This document shows, piece after piece, positions 34,456-43,657 of a stretch of 57,161 bases of DNA. The DNA lies in the NCBI GenBank assembly GCA_900549805.1, contig URPV01000003.1, forward strand, positions 1 through 57,161. Reading direction: 5' to 3'. The notes under the pieces were generated by a model. That model had not been told where the DNA came from and did not search any database. It saw only the letters and a list, made by a program, of their open reading frames with translations. Position 1 is the first letter of the stretch, and each line of letters opens with the position of its first letter. The position numbers and the translations under genes are program-made. The DNA is from an uncultured Veillonella sp. Its GTDB lineage: Bacteria > Bacillota > Negativicutes > Veillonellales > Veillonellaceae.

Positions 34456-35250
34456 TTACAAGTGAATATGCAATTCTTCCCCATCACCATGGCGGTGAAT
34501 GTGGACATGGTAGTCCTCATCCACTAGGTTAACCGCCTTCAAGAGATCTACCTCTTGCAAAACAACTTGAGGGCTATCATCAGCCACAATGCGGTGCTTT
34601 TCATCAAAGAGAATAACTCTATCTACCATGTCCGGCAGGCGATGAAGGTCGTGAGTGGCAATTACTAAAGTCTTTCCCGCTTGACGAAGCATAGACAGAA
34701 GGTCTAGAACTACCTTCTGAGTTCGTGGGTCAAGAGCGGCCATAGGTTCATCCAAAAGGAGGACCTCTGGATTAAGGGCCAGGGTAGCCGCTAGGGTCAC
34801 CCGCTTTTTCTGCCCCCCTGATAGTTGGTAGGGAACGGCCTCCAAAAGGTCTTCTAGGCCTAATAAGGCCACCATATCATGAACCCGTTGATCCACCTGG
34901 TCTTGACTTAGGCCCATCTGCCGAGGTCCAAAAGCAATTTCCTCGTAAACGGAAGGACAGAAGAGTTGGCTATCAGCCCGCTGAAAGACAATGCCCACAT
35001 CCTTATGAAAGGCTTTCATATAGGCCTGATCCTTAAAACGATCAGCACTGAGGGCCTTATCCTTAAAGATAACCTGCCCAGAAGAGGCCTTATGGATACC
35101 CGCTAGCAGATTGAGGACAGTCGTTTTACCAGACCCATTGGCCCCCACCAGGGCTACTGCCTGGCCTCTTTCTATCACTAGGGACAGGTCTTCTAAGACA
35201 GGCTGCCCATTATCATAGGCAAAACCCACCTTATCTAAGGCGAAAAACAT
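34456..35250 (-). CDS. cbiO: Cobalt/nickel ECF transporter ATP-binding subunit CbiO
   Basis: ATPase of the Co/Ni uptake complex. Walker A GANGSGKT (residues 36-43), Q-loop VFQRADSQLFCPSVYEE, signature LSGGQ, Walker B VLLLDEP and the switch His (ATHD) are all present. The last 17 residues are His-rich (HVHIHRHGDGEELHIHL), which may bind metal. It ends on the base where cbiQ begins to overlap, so translation is coupled. It is last in the cbiM-cbiQ-cbiO order. Confidence 0.95.
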   Translation of the reverse strand: MFFALDKVGFAYDNGQPVLEDLSLVIERGQAVALVGANGSGKTTVLNLLAGIHKASSGQVIFKDKALSADRFKDQAYMKAFHKDVGIVFQRADSQLFCPSVYEEIAFGPRQMGLSQDQVDQRVHDMVALLGLEDLLEAVPYQLSGGQKKRVTLAATLALNPEVLLLDEPMAALDPRTQKVVLDLLSMLRQAGKTLVIATHDLHRLPDMVDRVILFDEKHRIVADDSPQVVLQEVDLLKAVNLVDEDYHVHIHRHGDGEELHIHL

Positions 35251-36074
35251 TAGCGACCTCCCATATAAAATACATAGATTAGAAATACCATAATGATAGC
35301 CTTGAGGCCATCCATCCAGTTGAGAGACCAGGACCTATGACCACTGTAATAGGTCCCATCAAAGGCCCGACAGACCATAGCCTGATAGAGGGCTTGAGCC
35401 TCCATGCGAGACCGGATAAAAAGGGTTCCCATAATTCCTCCCATGGTCATCCCCTTTCCTTGAGTCCGTCCCACTGCCCGCAGGCGGAAAGCGTAGAGCA
35501 GGGCCAAGGCCGTCTCTCCTAACAGGTAGATATACTTGAGAGAAATGTGGAGGATAAAAATAAAGATAGAAGGTACTCGTAGGTAGCGGAGAGAGGCAAT
35601 TATATCGTGCCAGGCCGTTAAACTGGCAAAGATCTGCATCTGGGTCACCGTAATAAATACCTTGAGTACCATAAGAGAAGACCGGGTTTCCCCTAGGAGG
35701 AGTATAGCCGGTAAAAGGACTAAGACATTAAAGAGAGCCGCTAGGAGGGACACCTGCAAGATGCGGACCAGGTCTCTACTCGGCAAGAAACAAAGCTGGA
35801 TTAAGACCCAGGCCAAGGGAAAGTAGAGAAAACTAGTTTGACTACTCAATACCACCAAAAAGGAAATCAGTAGCGCATGGGCAAGGGCTACGAGGGGGTG
35901 TCCCTGAGATTGGGTCCGGCCGCCGCCAAGGGATCGCCCCTTCTGAATGAGACCTAAAAAATGATCGATAGACCGCTTGAGGAAGGCATCGGAATCCTTA
36001 GGCACTATGTACTTGTCCGATACAGCTAGCCAGGGAGGCAAGGCCCCTAGCCTCTTCTCATTCTTATCGTGCAT
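35250..36074 (-). CDS. cbiQ: Cobalt/nickel ECF transporter transmembrane subunit CbiQ
   Basis: The T component of the ECF importer, 274 aa. Four to five helices in the middle and the cytoplasmic coupling helices with AFRLRAVGR and SRMEAQALYQAMVCRAFDGTY (positions about 210-262), the Ala-Arg-Gly-like motifs that dock on the ATPase. I chose the ATG at 36074 over an in-frame TTG 15 nt upstream because AAGG lies 7 nt before it. It overlaps the cbiM stop by 11 nt. Confidence 0.92.
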   Translation of the reverse strand: MHDKNEKRLGALPPWLAVSDKYIVPKDSDAFLKRSIDHFLGLIQKGRSLGGGRTQSQGHPLVALAHALLISFLVVLSSQTSFLYFPLAWVLIQLCFLPSRDLVRILQVSLLAALFNVLVLLPAILLLGETRSSLMVLKVFITVTQMQIFASLTAWHDIIASLRYLRVPSIFIFILHISLKYIYLLGETALALLYAFRLRAVGRTQGKGMTMGGIMGTLFIRSRMEAQALYQAMVCRAFDGTYYSGHRSWSLNWMDGLKAIIMVFLIYVFYMGGR

Positions 36075-37023
36075 AGGCAACCTTACCAATCACCCGATAA
36101 GCAATAACCAAGAGGGCAATGCCGATAACTGCGGACAAAATATAACCTGTTACATCTGGCATACCAGGGAAAGCATAATCTGCCAAAGGGCTCTCCCAAG
36201 AGAAGCCCTGCTCCATCCCTTGTGGTACATAGCCTAAGGCACTACCACCCTCGACGACATCGACGATTTCGTCAGTCCCCCATTCGCCCCAAGCAGTCGC
36301 TTCTGTTAGGAGACCTAAGGGGCATAGAACAACCAAAAGGCCCATAATCCCATAAAGGACCTTGTTCTTAATGGAAATAGTCCCTGTATCCTTACCATGT
36401 ACAAAGGAATAGATACCCACAGTAAAGATGACCTCCGCAAGACCTGCGATAGTCAAATGAGGAATCATCATAGCTGGGATAGCGATGGACAAAGGATATG
36501 GGGCATAGAGGGCCAGGCCTGCCGGATCATGAAAGAGCATAGGTTGGATGCCAAATTCGATGGCCGCCATAAATGCCGCTGCATTAATACCCGCATAGGC
36601 CCCAATGGCTAAGGCCACCACATTAGGGAGGGCCTTCCTAAGTAGAGAGTAGAGGCCATAACCTACCAATGGCATGAGGACAGCCATATTAAAGATATTA
36701 GCCCCTAGGGCCAAGATGCCACCATCCCCAAAGAAGACAGCTTGAATGAGAAGGGCCGAGGCCACGGATAGGACTGCTGCTTCAGGTCCTAAAAGCGCTG
36801 CCAACAGGGTGCCCCCTACAGCATGGGCAGATGTACCGCCAGGAACAGGTATGTTGAACATCATAAGCAAAAAGGAGACTGCTGCCCCCACACCTAAGAG
36901 GGGTAACTCTTGAGGAGATAACTTACTCTTAATTCTCTTGGCACAAGCAATGACAACCGGTGCTGCCAGAACGGCCATGACAGCACAAGTTTCAGGGCTA
37001 AGATAATTCTCTGGAATATGCAT
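36064..37023 (-). CDS. cbiM: Cobalt/nickel ECF substrate-binding subunit CbiM (CbiMN fusion type)
   Basis: The metal-binding S component, 319 aa. The N-terminus MHIPENYLSPETC has the conserved His2 whose N-terminal segment coordinates Co or Ni in this family; this supports the ATG at 37023 over the upstream ATG. Seven or so helices follow, with the TSAHAVGGTLLAALLGPEAA metal loop. The C-terminal 85 residues form an extracytoplasmic segment with LADYAFPG and a last helix, like the fused CbiN/PDGLE part. A perfect inverted repeat lies about 50 bp upstream. Confidence 0.93.
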   Translation of the reverse strand: MHIPENYLSPETCAVMAVLAAPVVIACAKRIKSKLSPQELPLLGVGAAVSFLLMMFNIPVPGGTSAHAVGGTLLAALLGPEAAVLSVASALLIQAVFFGDGGILALGANIFNMAVLMPLVGYGLYSLLRKALPNVVALAIGAYAGINAAAFMAAIEFGIQPMLFHDPAGLALYAPYPLSIAIPAMMIPHLTIAGLAEVIFTVGIYSFVHGKDTGTISIKNKVLYGIMGLLVVLCPLGLLTEATAWGEWGTDEIVDVVEGGSALGYVPQGMEQGFSWESPLADYAFPGMPDVTGYILSAVIGIALLVIAYRVIGKVAYAR

Positions 37024-37073
37024 AGTGAAAGGTCTCCTTGAACTAAACAAAAAATCTCAGCTAGAGGCTAAGG

Positions 37074-37089
37074 TATACATACATGTATA
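37074..37089 (-). promoter_or_regulatory. Candidate operator of cbiMQO
   Basis: Perfect 7-2-7 inverted repeat TATACAT-AC-ATGTATA, 51 bp before the cbiM ATG, in an AT-rich stretch that likely holds the promoter. It could bind a metal-responsive repressor. It is not the long NikR half-site pair known from enterobacteria, and no cobalamin riboswitch is visible. Confidence 0.45.
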
Positions 37090-37116
37090 TTTTACTATAT
37101 CCGATTGATTCTAGAA

Positions 37117-37188
37117 AAGAAAAAGAGCTAGCCCCATTAGACTGCCAATTTTCCCTTTGGAGAAAACAACCCCTATAGGCTAGCTCTT
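37117..37188 (-). terminator. Terminator of the nar operon
   Basis: On the minus strand AAGAGCTAGCC pairs with GGCTAGCTCTT (37178-37188 with 37123-37133) and is followed by a T-rich tail TTTTCTTTT. The 44-nt loop holds a small internal hairpin (TTTTC..GAAAA type). Confidence 0.8.
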
Positions 37189-37268
37189 GTTATAACCTTC
37201 TTATATCCTGACCAGCAAGACTAAAGAAGCATCCTAAATAAAATCATCTATTCTTTTATTGGTCGCGG

Positions 37269-37937
37269 CTATTGATCCCGGCGACGGTAGACGATGTTGG
37301 CCCGCGTCAAATATTGGAACGGTAGGGACAAGCAGTGAACCAAGCGTGTGAATGGGAAGAGGATAGCCACAATCATCCAAGACACCATATGGATCTTGAA
37401 AAGAATTGGCACATTATCCATAAGGGATGGTTCAGGGTTCCAATAGAGGAGACCGCGGAACCAAGGTCCGATGGATTCCCGGTAGTCAAACTGACCTGGC
37501 GCATTCCAAAGGGTGGATGCAAGGCCCGCCACGATGGCAATGGCCAAGAAGAGATAGAGCCAACGGTCCATGGTAGACGTATTAGCTTTCATATAGGATA
37601 CGGTGAATCGACGCCGCATCAAGATGATAAAGCCCAAGAGGAGGATGATACCTGCCGGTACGCCCATCCACAAGGCCCCTTGGTGGTACATATGTTCGTT
37701 GATACCAAAGTATTCTGTGCAAATCTTGGGCACCAAAACGCCCACTACGTGACCGCCGATAACCATCAACAAACCCAAGTGGAACAAGGGATTGCCGATT
37801 CTAAGTTGTTTCTTTTCCAAGAATTCACTGGATTTTGTAGTCCAATTGCGTTCAAAGTAAAAGAACCGAACCAGTGTGCCTACCACAAGGAAGGTGAAGG
37901 CAATATATGGGAGCGCTCCCCACAAGAAATTAGTCAT
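37269..37937 (-). CDS. narI: Respiratory nitrate reductase gamma subunit NarI
   Basis: The cytochrome b subunit that takes electrons from menaquinol and passes them through two hemes to NarH. At 222 aa it has five hydrophobic helices; His residues in FHLGLLMVIGGHVVG and in FKIHMVSWMIVAILFPFTRLVH (positions about 52-66 and 183-204) are the likely heme ligands. The ATG at 37937 has GAGGAG at 7-nt spacing and is preferred over the GTG 6 nt upstream. It overlaps narJ by 8 nt and is last in narGHJI. Confidence 0.95.
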   Translation of the reverse strand: MTNFLWGALPYIAFTFLVVGTLVRFFYFERNWTTKSSEFLEKKQLRIGNPLFHLGLLMVIGGHVVGVLVPKICTEYFGINEHMYHQGALWMGVPAGIILLLGFIILMRRRFTVSYMKANTSTMDRWLYLFLAIAIVAGLASTLWNAPGQFDYRESIGPWFRGLLYWNPEPSLMDNVPILFKIHMVSWMIVAILFPFTRLVHCLSLPFQYLTRANIVYRRRDQ

Positions 37938-38463
37938 GTGCACTCTCCTCCAATCCGTTAGCTACAGCCAAAACGACATCCAACAACAAGGCATATGGCA
38001 ATTCCGCCTTAATCAACTCCTGACGGAGGTATTCGATGTAAGGAAGGATGCGCTTGAAAATTTTACTCATAGCTTTTTCATCGACAGCGGCCAAGAGTTC
38101 CAAGAGGGCTGGCAAATAGTCAGGCGTTTCCTTGTGAGGAAGGTCGTAACCATTTTCCAAGAAATCTGCGGAAAACTGAACTAATTGTTCCGATTGTTCC
38201 CCATTCCCCTGGAGTTCATAGGTAGACATGTAGAGGGTGGTATTCTTAGAGAAATCAAAGGATTCCACGTATTGATTTTCAAAGTCTATAAGCCCTGTCT
38301 CTTCCACATATTCGAAGAATTCAATCAAGGATTCCCGCAGAAGTTGATGTTGTACAGAGTTTTCCGCTTCCCACTTCCAGCTAGGGAATTCAGACCGCCA
38401 TTGCTGATCTGGATAGCGTAACAAATAGGAAACGATAAGCAGGATTTTTTGGCTATCTAGCAT
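37930..38463 (-). CDS. narJ: Nitrate reductase assembly chaperone NarJ
   Basis: A 177-aa cytoplasmic chaperone of the TorD/NarJ type that holds apo-NarG for molybdenum cofactor insertion and helps membrane docking. Family features are LSYLLRYP-like start (IVSYLLRYPDQQW) and the PDYLPALLELL segment. The ATG at 38463 overlaps the narH end; the TTG 9 nt upstream sits directly on the GGGGG site and is rejected. Confidence 0.93.
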   Translation of the reverse strand: MLDSQKILLIVSYLLRYPDQQWRSEFPSWKWEAENSVQHQLLRESLIEFFEYVEETGLIDFENQYVESFDFSKNTTLYMSTYELQGNGEQSEQLVQFSADFLENGYDLPHKETPDYLPALLELLAAVDEKAMSKIFKRILPYIEYLRQELIKAELPYALLLDVVLAVANGLEESAHD

Positions 38464-39893
38464 TGATGACAACCCCCTGTAGGACAGGTAAAGCCTGCAT
38501 TGTGTTGCATTTCATGGCGCTTTTCACGATCCACGTCCACATCGGTAGGAAGAACAAAGCGATCCTTATACTTAGCCAAGGCCAAGAGTTTATACATAGC
38601 GTACATGTCGTCGTCAGACAAGTGCGGGTTGGTGCTGACTGCCATGCCATCATTCTGGGTGCGCATCTTCATGTACATACGCATATCCAAGAGTTTTTGA
38701 AGGATATCCCCTACTACCTCTGTATTACCAGCGGAGAAGAGGGACGCCAAATAGGTCAAAGGCACTCGCATTTCATCGGCCTTGGCCAAGTATACTTGAG
38801 ACGATACCCGTTGAACGATTGGAGACATAGGTGGCACATACCAAACCATAGGGAGTGTCCGGTATTCAGGATGGAGTGGCAAGGCCACCTTCCATTCTTT
38901 TACCAATTTATAGATAGGAGAATTTTGAGCTGCTTCAAGCCAAGCTTGGGAGATACCCTCTTCCTTAGCCGCCTTGATAACCTCTGGATCATGAGGGTCC
39001 AAGATGAGTTCTAACATATTGTCATAGATGGCCTTATCATCCTTTGTTTCCGCCATTTCCGCAACCCGATCCATGTCATAGAGGACAACGCCGGAGAAGC
39101 GGATACGACCTGTACATGTTTCCGCACAGATTTGAGGACGACCATTTTCTAAACGAGGGTAGCAGAAAACGCACTTTTCAGCCTTGTTAGTTTCCCAATT
39201 GTAGAAAATCTTCTTGTAAGGACAAGCTGGTACGCAGTGACGCCAGCCACGACATACGTCTTGGTTGACCAAGACAACGCCATCTTCAGTCCGTTTATAG
39301 ATAGCACCGGATGGGCAGGCTGCAACACAAGCTGGATTCAAGCAATGATTACAGAGTCGAGGTAAATACCGCATGAAAACTTCTTTGTAGTCAAACTTGA
39401 TCTGTTCCCCTAAGCCTTTAAGGTTAAGGTCAGTTCGAGCATGGTGGCCGCCAGCCAAGTCATCATCCCAGTTAGGGCCCCAGGTAACTTCCATCTTTTC
39501 CCCTGTTACCAAGGATTTTGGACGGGCAATTGGTTGGTGGTTCTTACGTTTAGATGTAATTAAGGTTTCATAGTCGTAGGTCCACGGTTCGAAGTAGTCC
39601 TTCAATTCAGGTTGTTCTGGATGGTAGAACAACTTTAAGAGCCGTTTACCCTTAGAGCCAGTAGCCAGCGCTAACTTGCCATGGGAATCAATCTGCCAGC
39701 CACCCTTCCATTTATCTTGGTCTTCCCAGTTGCGTGGGTAACCAAGACCTGGACGGGTTTCGACATTATTAAAGTACATGTATTCTGTACCTTCGCGGTT
39801 TGTCCATGTATTTTTACATGTAACGGAGCATTGGTGACAGCCAAGACACTTGTCTAGGTTCAACACCATAGATACTTGAGCCTTAATCTTCAA
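38457..39893 (-). CDS. narH: Respiratory nitrate reductase beta subunit NarH
   Basis: The iron-sulfur subunit with three [4Fe-4S] and one [3Fe-4S] cluster linking NarI to NarG. Four Cys groups are visible: CLGCHQCSVTC, CNHCLNPACVAAC, CRGWRHCVPAC (Trp marks the [3Fe-4S] site) and CVFC plus CAETC. The start is a TTG at 39893, giving LKIKAQVSMVLNLDKC, which matches the KIRAQ start of the family and has GAGGAGG at 9-nt spacing. It lies inside the narG end (11-nt overlap). The 478-aa length is normal. Confidence 0.96.
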   Translation of the reverse strand: MKIKAQVSMVLNLDKCLGCHQCSVTCKNTWTNREGTEYMYFNNVETRPGLGYPRNWEDQDKWKGGWQIDSHGKLALATGSKGKRLLKLFYHPEQPELKDYFEPWTYDYETLITSKRKNHQPIARPKSLVTGEKMEVTWGPNWDDDLAGGHHARTDLNLKGLGEQIKFDYKEVFMRYLPRLCNHCLNPACVAACPSGAIYKRTEDGVVLVNQDVCRGWRHCVPACPYKKIFYNWETNKAEKCVFCYPRLENGRPQICAETCTGRIRFSGVVLYDMDRVAEMAETKDDKAIYDNMLELILDPHDPEVIKAAKEEGISQAWLEAAQNSPIYKLVKEWKVALPLHPEYRTLPMVWYVPPMSPIVQRVSSQVYLAKADEMRVPLTYLASLFSAGNTEVVGDILQKLLDMRMYMKMRTQNDGMAVSTNPHLSDDDMYAMYKLLALAKYKDRFVLPTDVDVDREKRHEMQHNAGFTCPTGGCHQC

Positions 39894-42800
39894 GCCAATC
39901 CACCTCCTCAATCTTGCGAACCACTACGACCATATCCCGTTGGTTGCCGGTTGGGCCATAGTAGTTAAAACCATAGGATAATTGACCATAGCCACCGATC
40001 ATATGGGTCGGTTTCAAATGGATATGGGTTGGTGCATTATGGGTACCACCGCGTTCTTTAGAAATTGGTGCCCCAGGTACATTGATATGGCGGTCTTGGG
40101 CGTGGTGCATGTACATAATGCCACGAGGAATCCGTGGTGATACGACAGCCCGTGCTGCAACTACACCATTCTTATTGTATGCTTCTACCCAATCATTATC
40201 AGCTACGCCGATTTCTGCTGCATCATCTTCATTGAGCCATACGGTTTGACCACCACGGAAGAGGGTAAGCATTTGTTGGGCATCGAAGTACATGGAGTGG
40301 GTAGACCACTTGTTATGCGGTGTGAGATATTTAAGCTTAATGGACTTTTGCCCCTCTGCTTCATAGTTCCCCTTAACCGGTGCATAATTCAAGGTTGGTT
40401 TAAAGAGGGCCAAGCCTTCGCCGAAGTCCCGTACCATTTCATGGTCCAAATAGTAGGATTGACGACCGGTAACAGTCCGGAATGGGAAGAGGTCATCAAT
40501 GGACGTGTTGAATGGAGAATAGCGGCGATTGTTGTCAGATTTAGCCGTTGATGTTGGAGAAGAGATAACGTTGCGCGGTTGGATTACGCATTCATCGAAG
40601 GTGAAACGTTGGCCTTCACGAGGTTTTGCAATATATTGCAAGTTGTCGAGACCAGTTTGCTTCTCCACTGCTTCCCAGCCCCGTACGGCCAATTTACCAT
40701 TAGAGCAAGAGGAAAGTCGCAAGGTAGCATCACAGGCTTGCTTAGCTGTGAAAATAGATGGGCACCCATTGGATACATAACCAGCATGGTCAATTGTACC
40801 GATTTGTTCCTTAAGGGCCTCGTATTCATCAGAAATATCCCAGGTAGCGCCGTGTGCGCCAGCTTTCTTACTAGCACCAGGGCCTAGGCCGATGAATTTT
40901 TCATAAATCTTGGTAAAGTCCCGTTCTACATGAACCAAGTTAGGCATAGTCTTGCCTGGCACTGGTTCACATTCGCCATGGTACCAGTCTTTGACTTCCC
41001 CATTAGGGGTAGCCAATTCACCTCGTGTATCATGTTGCAAAGGCACGGCTACGATATCTTGATACTTAAGAAGGTTGGACTCTTTAGCCACCTTGGAAAC
41101 CGCTTCCGCCAAGGTGCGGAAGATATCCCAGTCAGACTTAGCCTCCCAACCAGGATTAACCGCTGGTTGGAATACATGGAGGAATGGATGCATATCCGTA
41201 GAGGACAAGTCATCCTTTTCATACCAAGTCGCTGCCGGTAATACGATATCGGAATAAAGACCCGTGGACGCCATACGGAAGTCCAAGTCGATCAAGAGGT
41301 CTAACTTGCCCCCTTGTACTTCTTGGTCCCGCCATTTAATTTCCTCTGGCTTAACCGCTGCATCGGAGTCTTCAATAACACCATTCTTAGTCCCCAAGAG
41401 ATACTTAAGGAAGTATTCGTGCCCCTTAGAAGATGAACCGATGAGGTTGGCCCGCCATACAAAGAGGTTGCGAGGGAAATTAGCTTCCTTACCAGGGTCT
41501 TGAACGGAGAAGTTCAATTGTTTAGCTTTCAATTGATCAACAATATAGGCGTTGATTTCATCCGCTGTAGTAGCCCCTTGCGCCTTAGCTTCGTCAACCA
41601 ATTGTTGAGATCCACGGTCAAAGGTTGGGTAGGATGGCAACCAACCCAAGCGTGCAGCCATGACATTATAGTCCCCTGGATGCGCATAGCGAGGAGTGGC
41701 CAATTTAGATGCCCGTTCGTTAATGTCAATCACATCAGACCGGAATTGTTCCGTCGCAAAATAGAAGAAGGATGGAGAGTTTTGGAGACGTGGCGCTGTC
41801 CCCCAGTCCTTAGCAGTCATGATGAGGCCCCAGCCTTCAGCAGGGCGGAGTTTTTCTTGGCCTACATAGTGGGCCCAGCCGCCACCGTTTTTACCTTCTG
41901 TACCGGTGAACATAATGATATTCAAGATAGCTCGGTAGATGATATCCGCATGGTACCAGTGGTTGATGCCAGCCCCCATGATAACCATGGAACGGCCCTT
42001 AGTAGCTTCTGCTGTGTCGGCAAATTCACGAGCCGTTTGGATGGCTAACGCAGGGGATACACCGGTGAATTTTTCTTGCCAAGCTGGTGTGTAGGCGATG
42101 TCATCTTCGTAGGAAGTAGCCACTTCTCCACCGAGACCACGATCGAGGCCATAGTGAGCCATAATTAGGTCGTATACAGTGGTAACTTTTACAGGACCCG
42201 CTGTTGTTTGTACGGTCATGACAGGAATATTGCGGGTAACAAAGCCCTCTTCTTTATCCTCACCAAAGTAAGGTAATTGAACCGATACCACCTCATCCTT
42301 CATATCCATGACGGACAAGACTGGATCGATAGGCTTACCGGTTTGGGAATCTTCCAAACGAAGGTTCCACTTGGATGGGTTAGCATGACGTTCACCCATG
42401 GTGCCGTTTGGCGTTACCAATGATTGGCTATTGGCATCAAAGATATAGCCCTTGAACTCAGCATCTTGTTCTGTGCGACCGCAATCAGCTGCATTGAGGA
42501 AGCGGGTTGGTACCACATGACCATGTGTATCCTCTTCTACGCGGAGGAAGAATGGCATATCTGTGAATTGTTTAGCATAATCTTGGAAATAAGAAACCTT
42601 GCGGTCAAGATAATATTCTTTCAGGATTACGTGGCCCATGGCCATAGCCAAAGCCGCATCAGTACCAGCCTTAACGTTGAGCCAAGCATCGGCAGAAGTA
42701 GTGGATTCAGCATAGTCAGGAGATACAGAAACCACCTTGGTTCCCTTGTAGCGCACTTCATTCATGAAGTGGGCATCTGGAGTCCGCGTCAATGGAACAT

Positions 42801-43563
42801 TGGAACCCCAGGTGATGATATAGCCCGCATTAAACCAGTCACCAGACTCAGGGGAGTCCGTTTGTTCGCCCCACACTTGTGGCGATGCAGGAGGCAAATC
42901 AGCATACCAGTCGTAGAAGGACAAAGGTACCCCGCCCATGAGGTTGAGGAAACGAGTCCCTGCTGCATAGGACAATTGGGACATGGCTGGAATTACGGAG
43001 AAACCAAAATTACGATCTGGGCCATAGGTTTGTGCTGTGTAGAGCATAGATGCAGCGATTACTTCGGATACTTCTTCCCAAGTAGACCGCACAAAGCCCC
43101 CCATACCCCGTTGAGATGTATAGGATGTCCGCTTAACTGGATCAGTTACGATAGACTTCCAAGCCTCAATAGCCGTAGCATGCTCCTTACGAGCCTTCCG
43201 CCAAAAATCAGCCAAAACCCCGCGCATATATGGATACTTAACGCGAGATGGGCTGTAGAGGTACCAGGAGAAGGTAGATCCACGGGCACAACCACGTGGT
43301 TCGTAATCCGGCATATCATCTGGCGTAGCAGGGTAATCTGTAGCCTGGTTTTCCCAAGCGACGATACCGTTCTTTACATAGACGTTCCAGGAACAGGAGC
43401 CAGTACAGTTAACACCATGTGTGGTACGTACGGTCTTGTCATAAGACCAGCGATCACGGTAGAAGGATTCCCACTCACGGCCACCTTGTTCAATTTGTTG
43501 GTGACCAGACTGAGACTTCTCAGCTTTTCTCAAAAACTTAAACTTTTGAGTTAATAAACTCAT
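39883..43563 (-). CDS. narG: Respiratory nitrate reductase alpha subunit NarG
   Basis: The catalytic subunit that reduces nitrate to nitrite at a Mo-bis-MGD centre, on the cytoplasmic face. 1226 aa. The N-terminal THGVNCTGSCSWN provides the His-x3-Cys-x3-Cys of the FS0 cluster, with a further Cys in PRGCARGSTFSWY. WGSNVPLTRTPDAHF lies in the molybdenum-site region, and RGIMYMHHAQDRHIN near the C-terminus binds the cofactor. No twin-arginine signal is seen. I take the ATG at 43563 with GGGAGG at 8 nt; the ATG 15 nt upstream overlaps that site. A 94-nt gap separates it from fnr. Confidence 0.98.
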   Translation of the reverse strand: MSLLTQKFKFLRKAEKSQSGHQQIEQGGREWESFYRDRWSYDKTVRTTHGVNCTGSCSWNVYVKNGIVAWENQATDYPATPDDMPDYEPRGCARGSTFSWYLYSPSRVKYPYMRGVLADFWRKARKEHATAIEAWKSIVTDPVKRTSYTSQRGMGGFVRSTWEEVSEVIAASMLYTAQTYGPDRNFGFSVIPAMSQLSYAAGTRFLNLMGGVPLSFYDWYADLPPASPQVWGEQTDSPESGDWFNAGYIITWGSNVPLTRTPDAHFMNEVRYKGTKVVSVSPDYAESTTSADAWLNVKAGTDAALAMAMGHVILKEYYLDRKVSYFQDYAKQFTDMPFFLRVEEDTHGHVVPTRFLNAADCGRTEQDAEFKGYIFDANSQSLVTPNGTMGERHANPSKWNLRLEDSQTGKPIDPVLSVMDMKDEVVSVQLPYFGEDKEEGFVTRNIPVMTVQTTAGPVKVTTVYDLIMAHYGLDRGLGGEVATSYEDDIAYTPAWQEKFTGVSPALAIQTAREFADTAEATKGRSMVIMGAGINHWYHADIIYRAILNIIMFTGTEGKNGGGWAHYVGQEKLRPAEGWGLIMTAKDWGTAPRLQNSPSFFYFATEQFRSDVIDINERASKLATPRYAHPGDYNVMAARLGWLPSYPTFDRGSQQLVDEAKAQGATTADEINAYIVDQLKAKQLNFSVQDPGKEANFPRNLFVWRANLIGSSSKGHEYFLKYLLGTKNGVIEDSDAAVKPEEIKWRDQEVQGGKLDLLIDLDFRMASTGLYSDIVLPAATWYEKDDLSSTDMHPFLHVFQPAVNPGWEAKSDWDIFRTLAEAVSKVAKESNLLKYQDIVAVPLQHDTRGELATPNGEVKDWYHGECEPVPGKTMPNLVHVERDFTKIYEKFIGLGPGASKKAGAHGATWDISDEYEALKEQIGTIDHAGYVSNGCPSIFTAKQACDATLRLSSCSNGKLAVRGWEAVEKQTGLDNLQYIAKPREGQRFTFDECVIQPRNVISSPTSTAKSDNNRRYSPFNTSIDDLFPFRTVTGRQSYYLDHEMVRDFGEGLALFKPTLNYAPVKGNYEAEGQKSIKLKYLTPHNKWSTHSMYFDAQQMLTLFRGGQTVWLNEDDAAEIGVADNDWVEAYNKNGVVAARAVVSPRIPRGIMYMHHAQDRHINVPGAPISKERGGTHNAPTHIHLKPTHMIGGYGQLSYGFNYYGPTGNQRDMVVVVRKIEEVDWLED

Positions 43564-43657
43564 GTCATTTCCTCCCATTTAGAAAGAATTCACTCATTAG
43601 CCAGGTTAATAACATCATAATTTAAAAATCTAGCTGGTGTTTCTATCATATAGCAAT

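Noticed and set aside
36388..37268. Cobalamin riboswitch before cbiM
   Set aside because: The leader has no conserved B12-box-like block that I can see and is too short and AT-rich; only a 16-bp palindrome and the nar terminator are present.
41500..43554. Long plus-strand open frames opposite narG (for example 376 aa at 42424-43554)
   Set aside because: They are antisense shadows of narG with odd amino acid composition and no ribosome binding site.
43564..43657. Separate Fnr box for narG
   Set aside because: No TGTGA-N6-TCACA-like pair is present in this 94-nt gap; the boxes lie upstream of fnr and narK.
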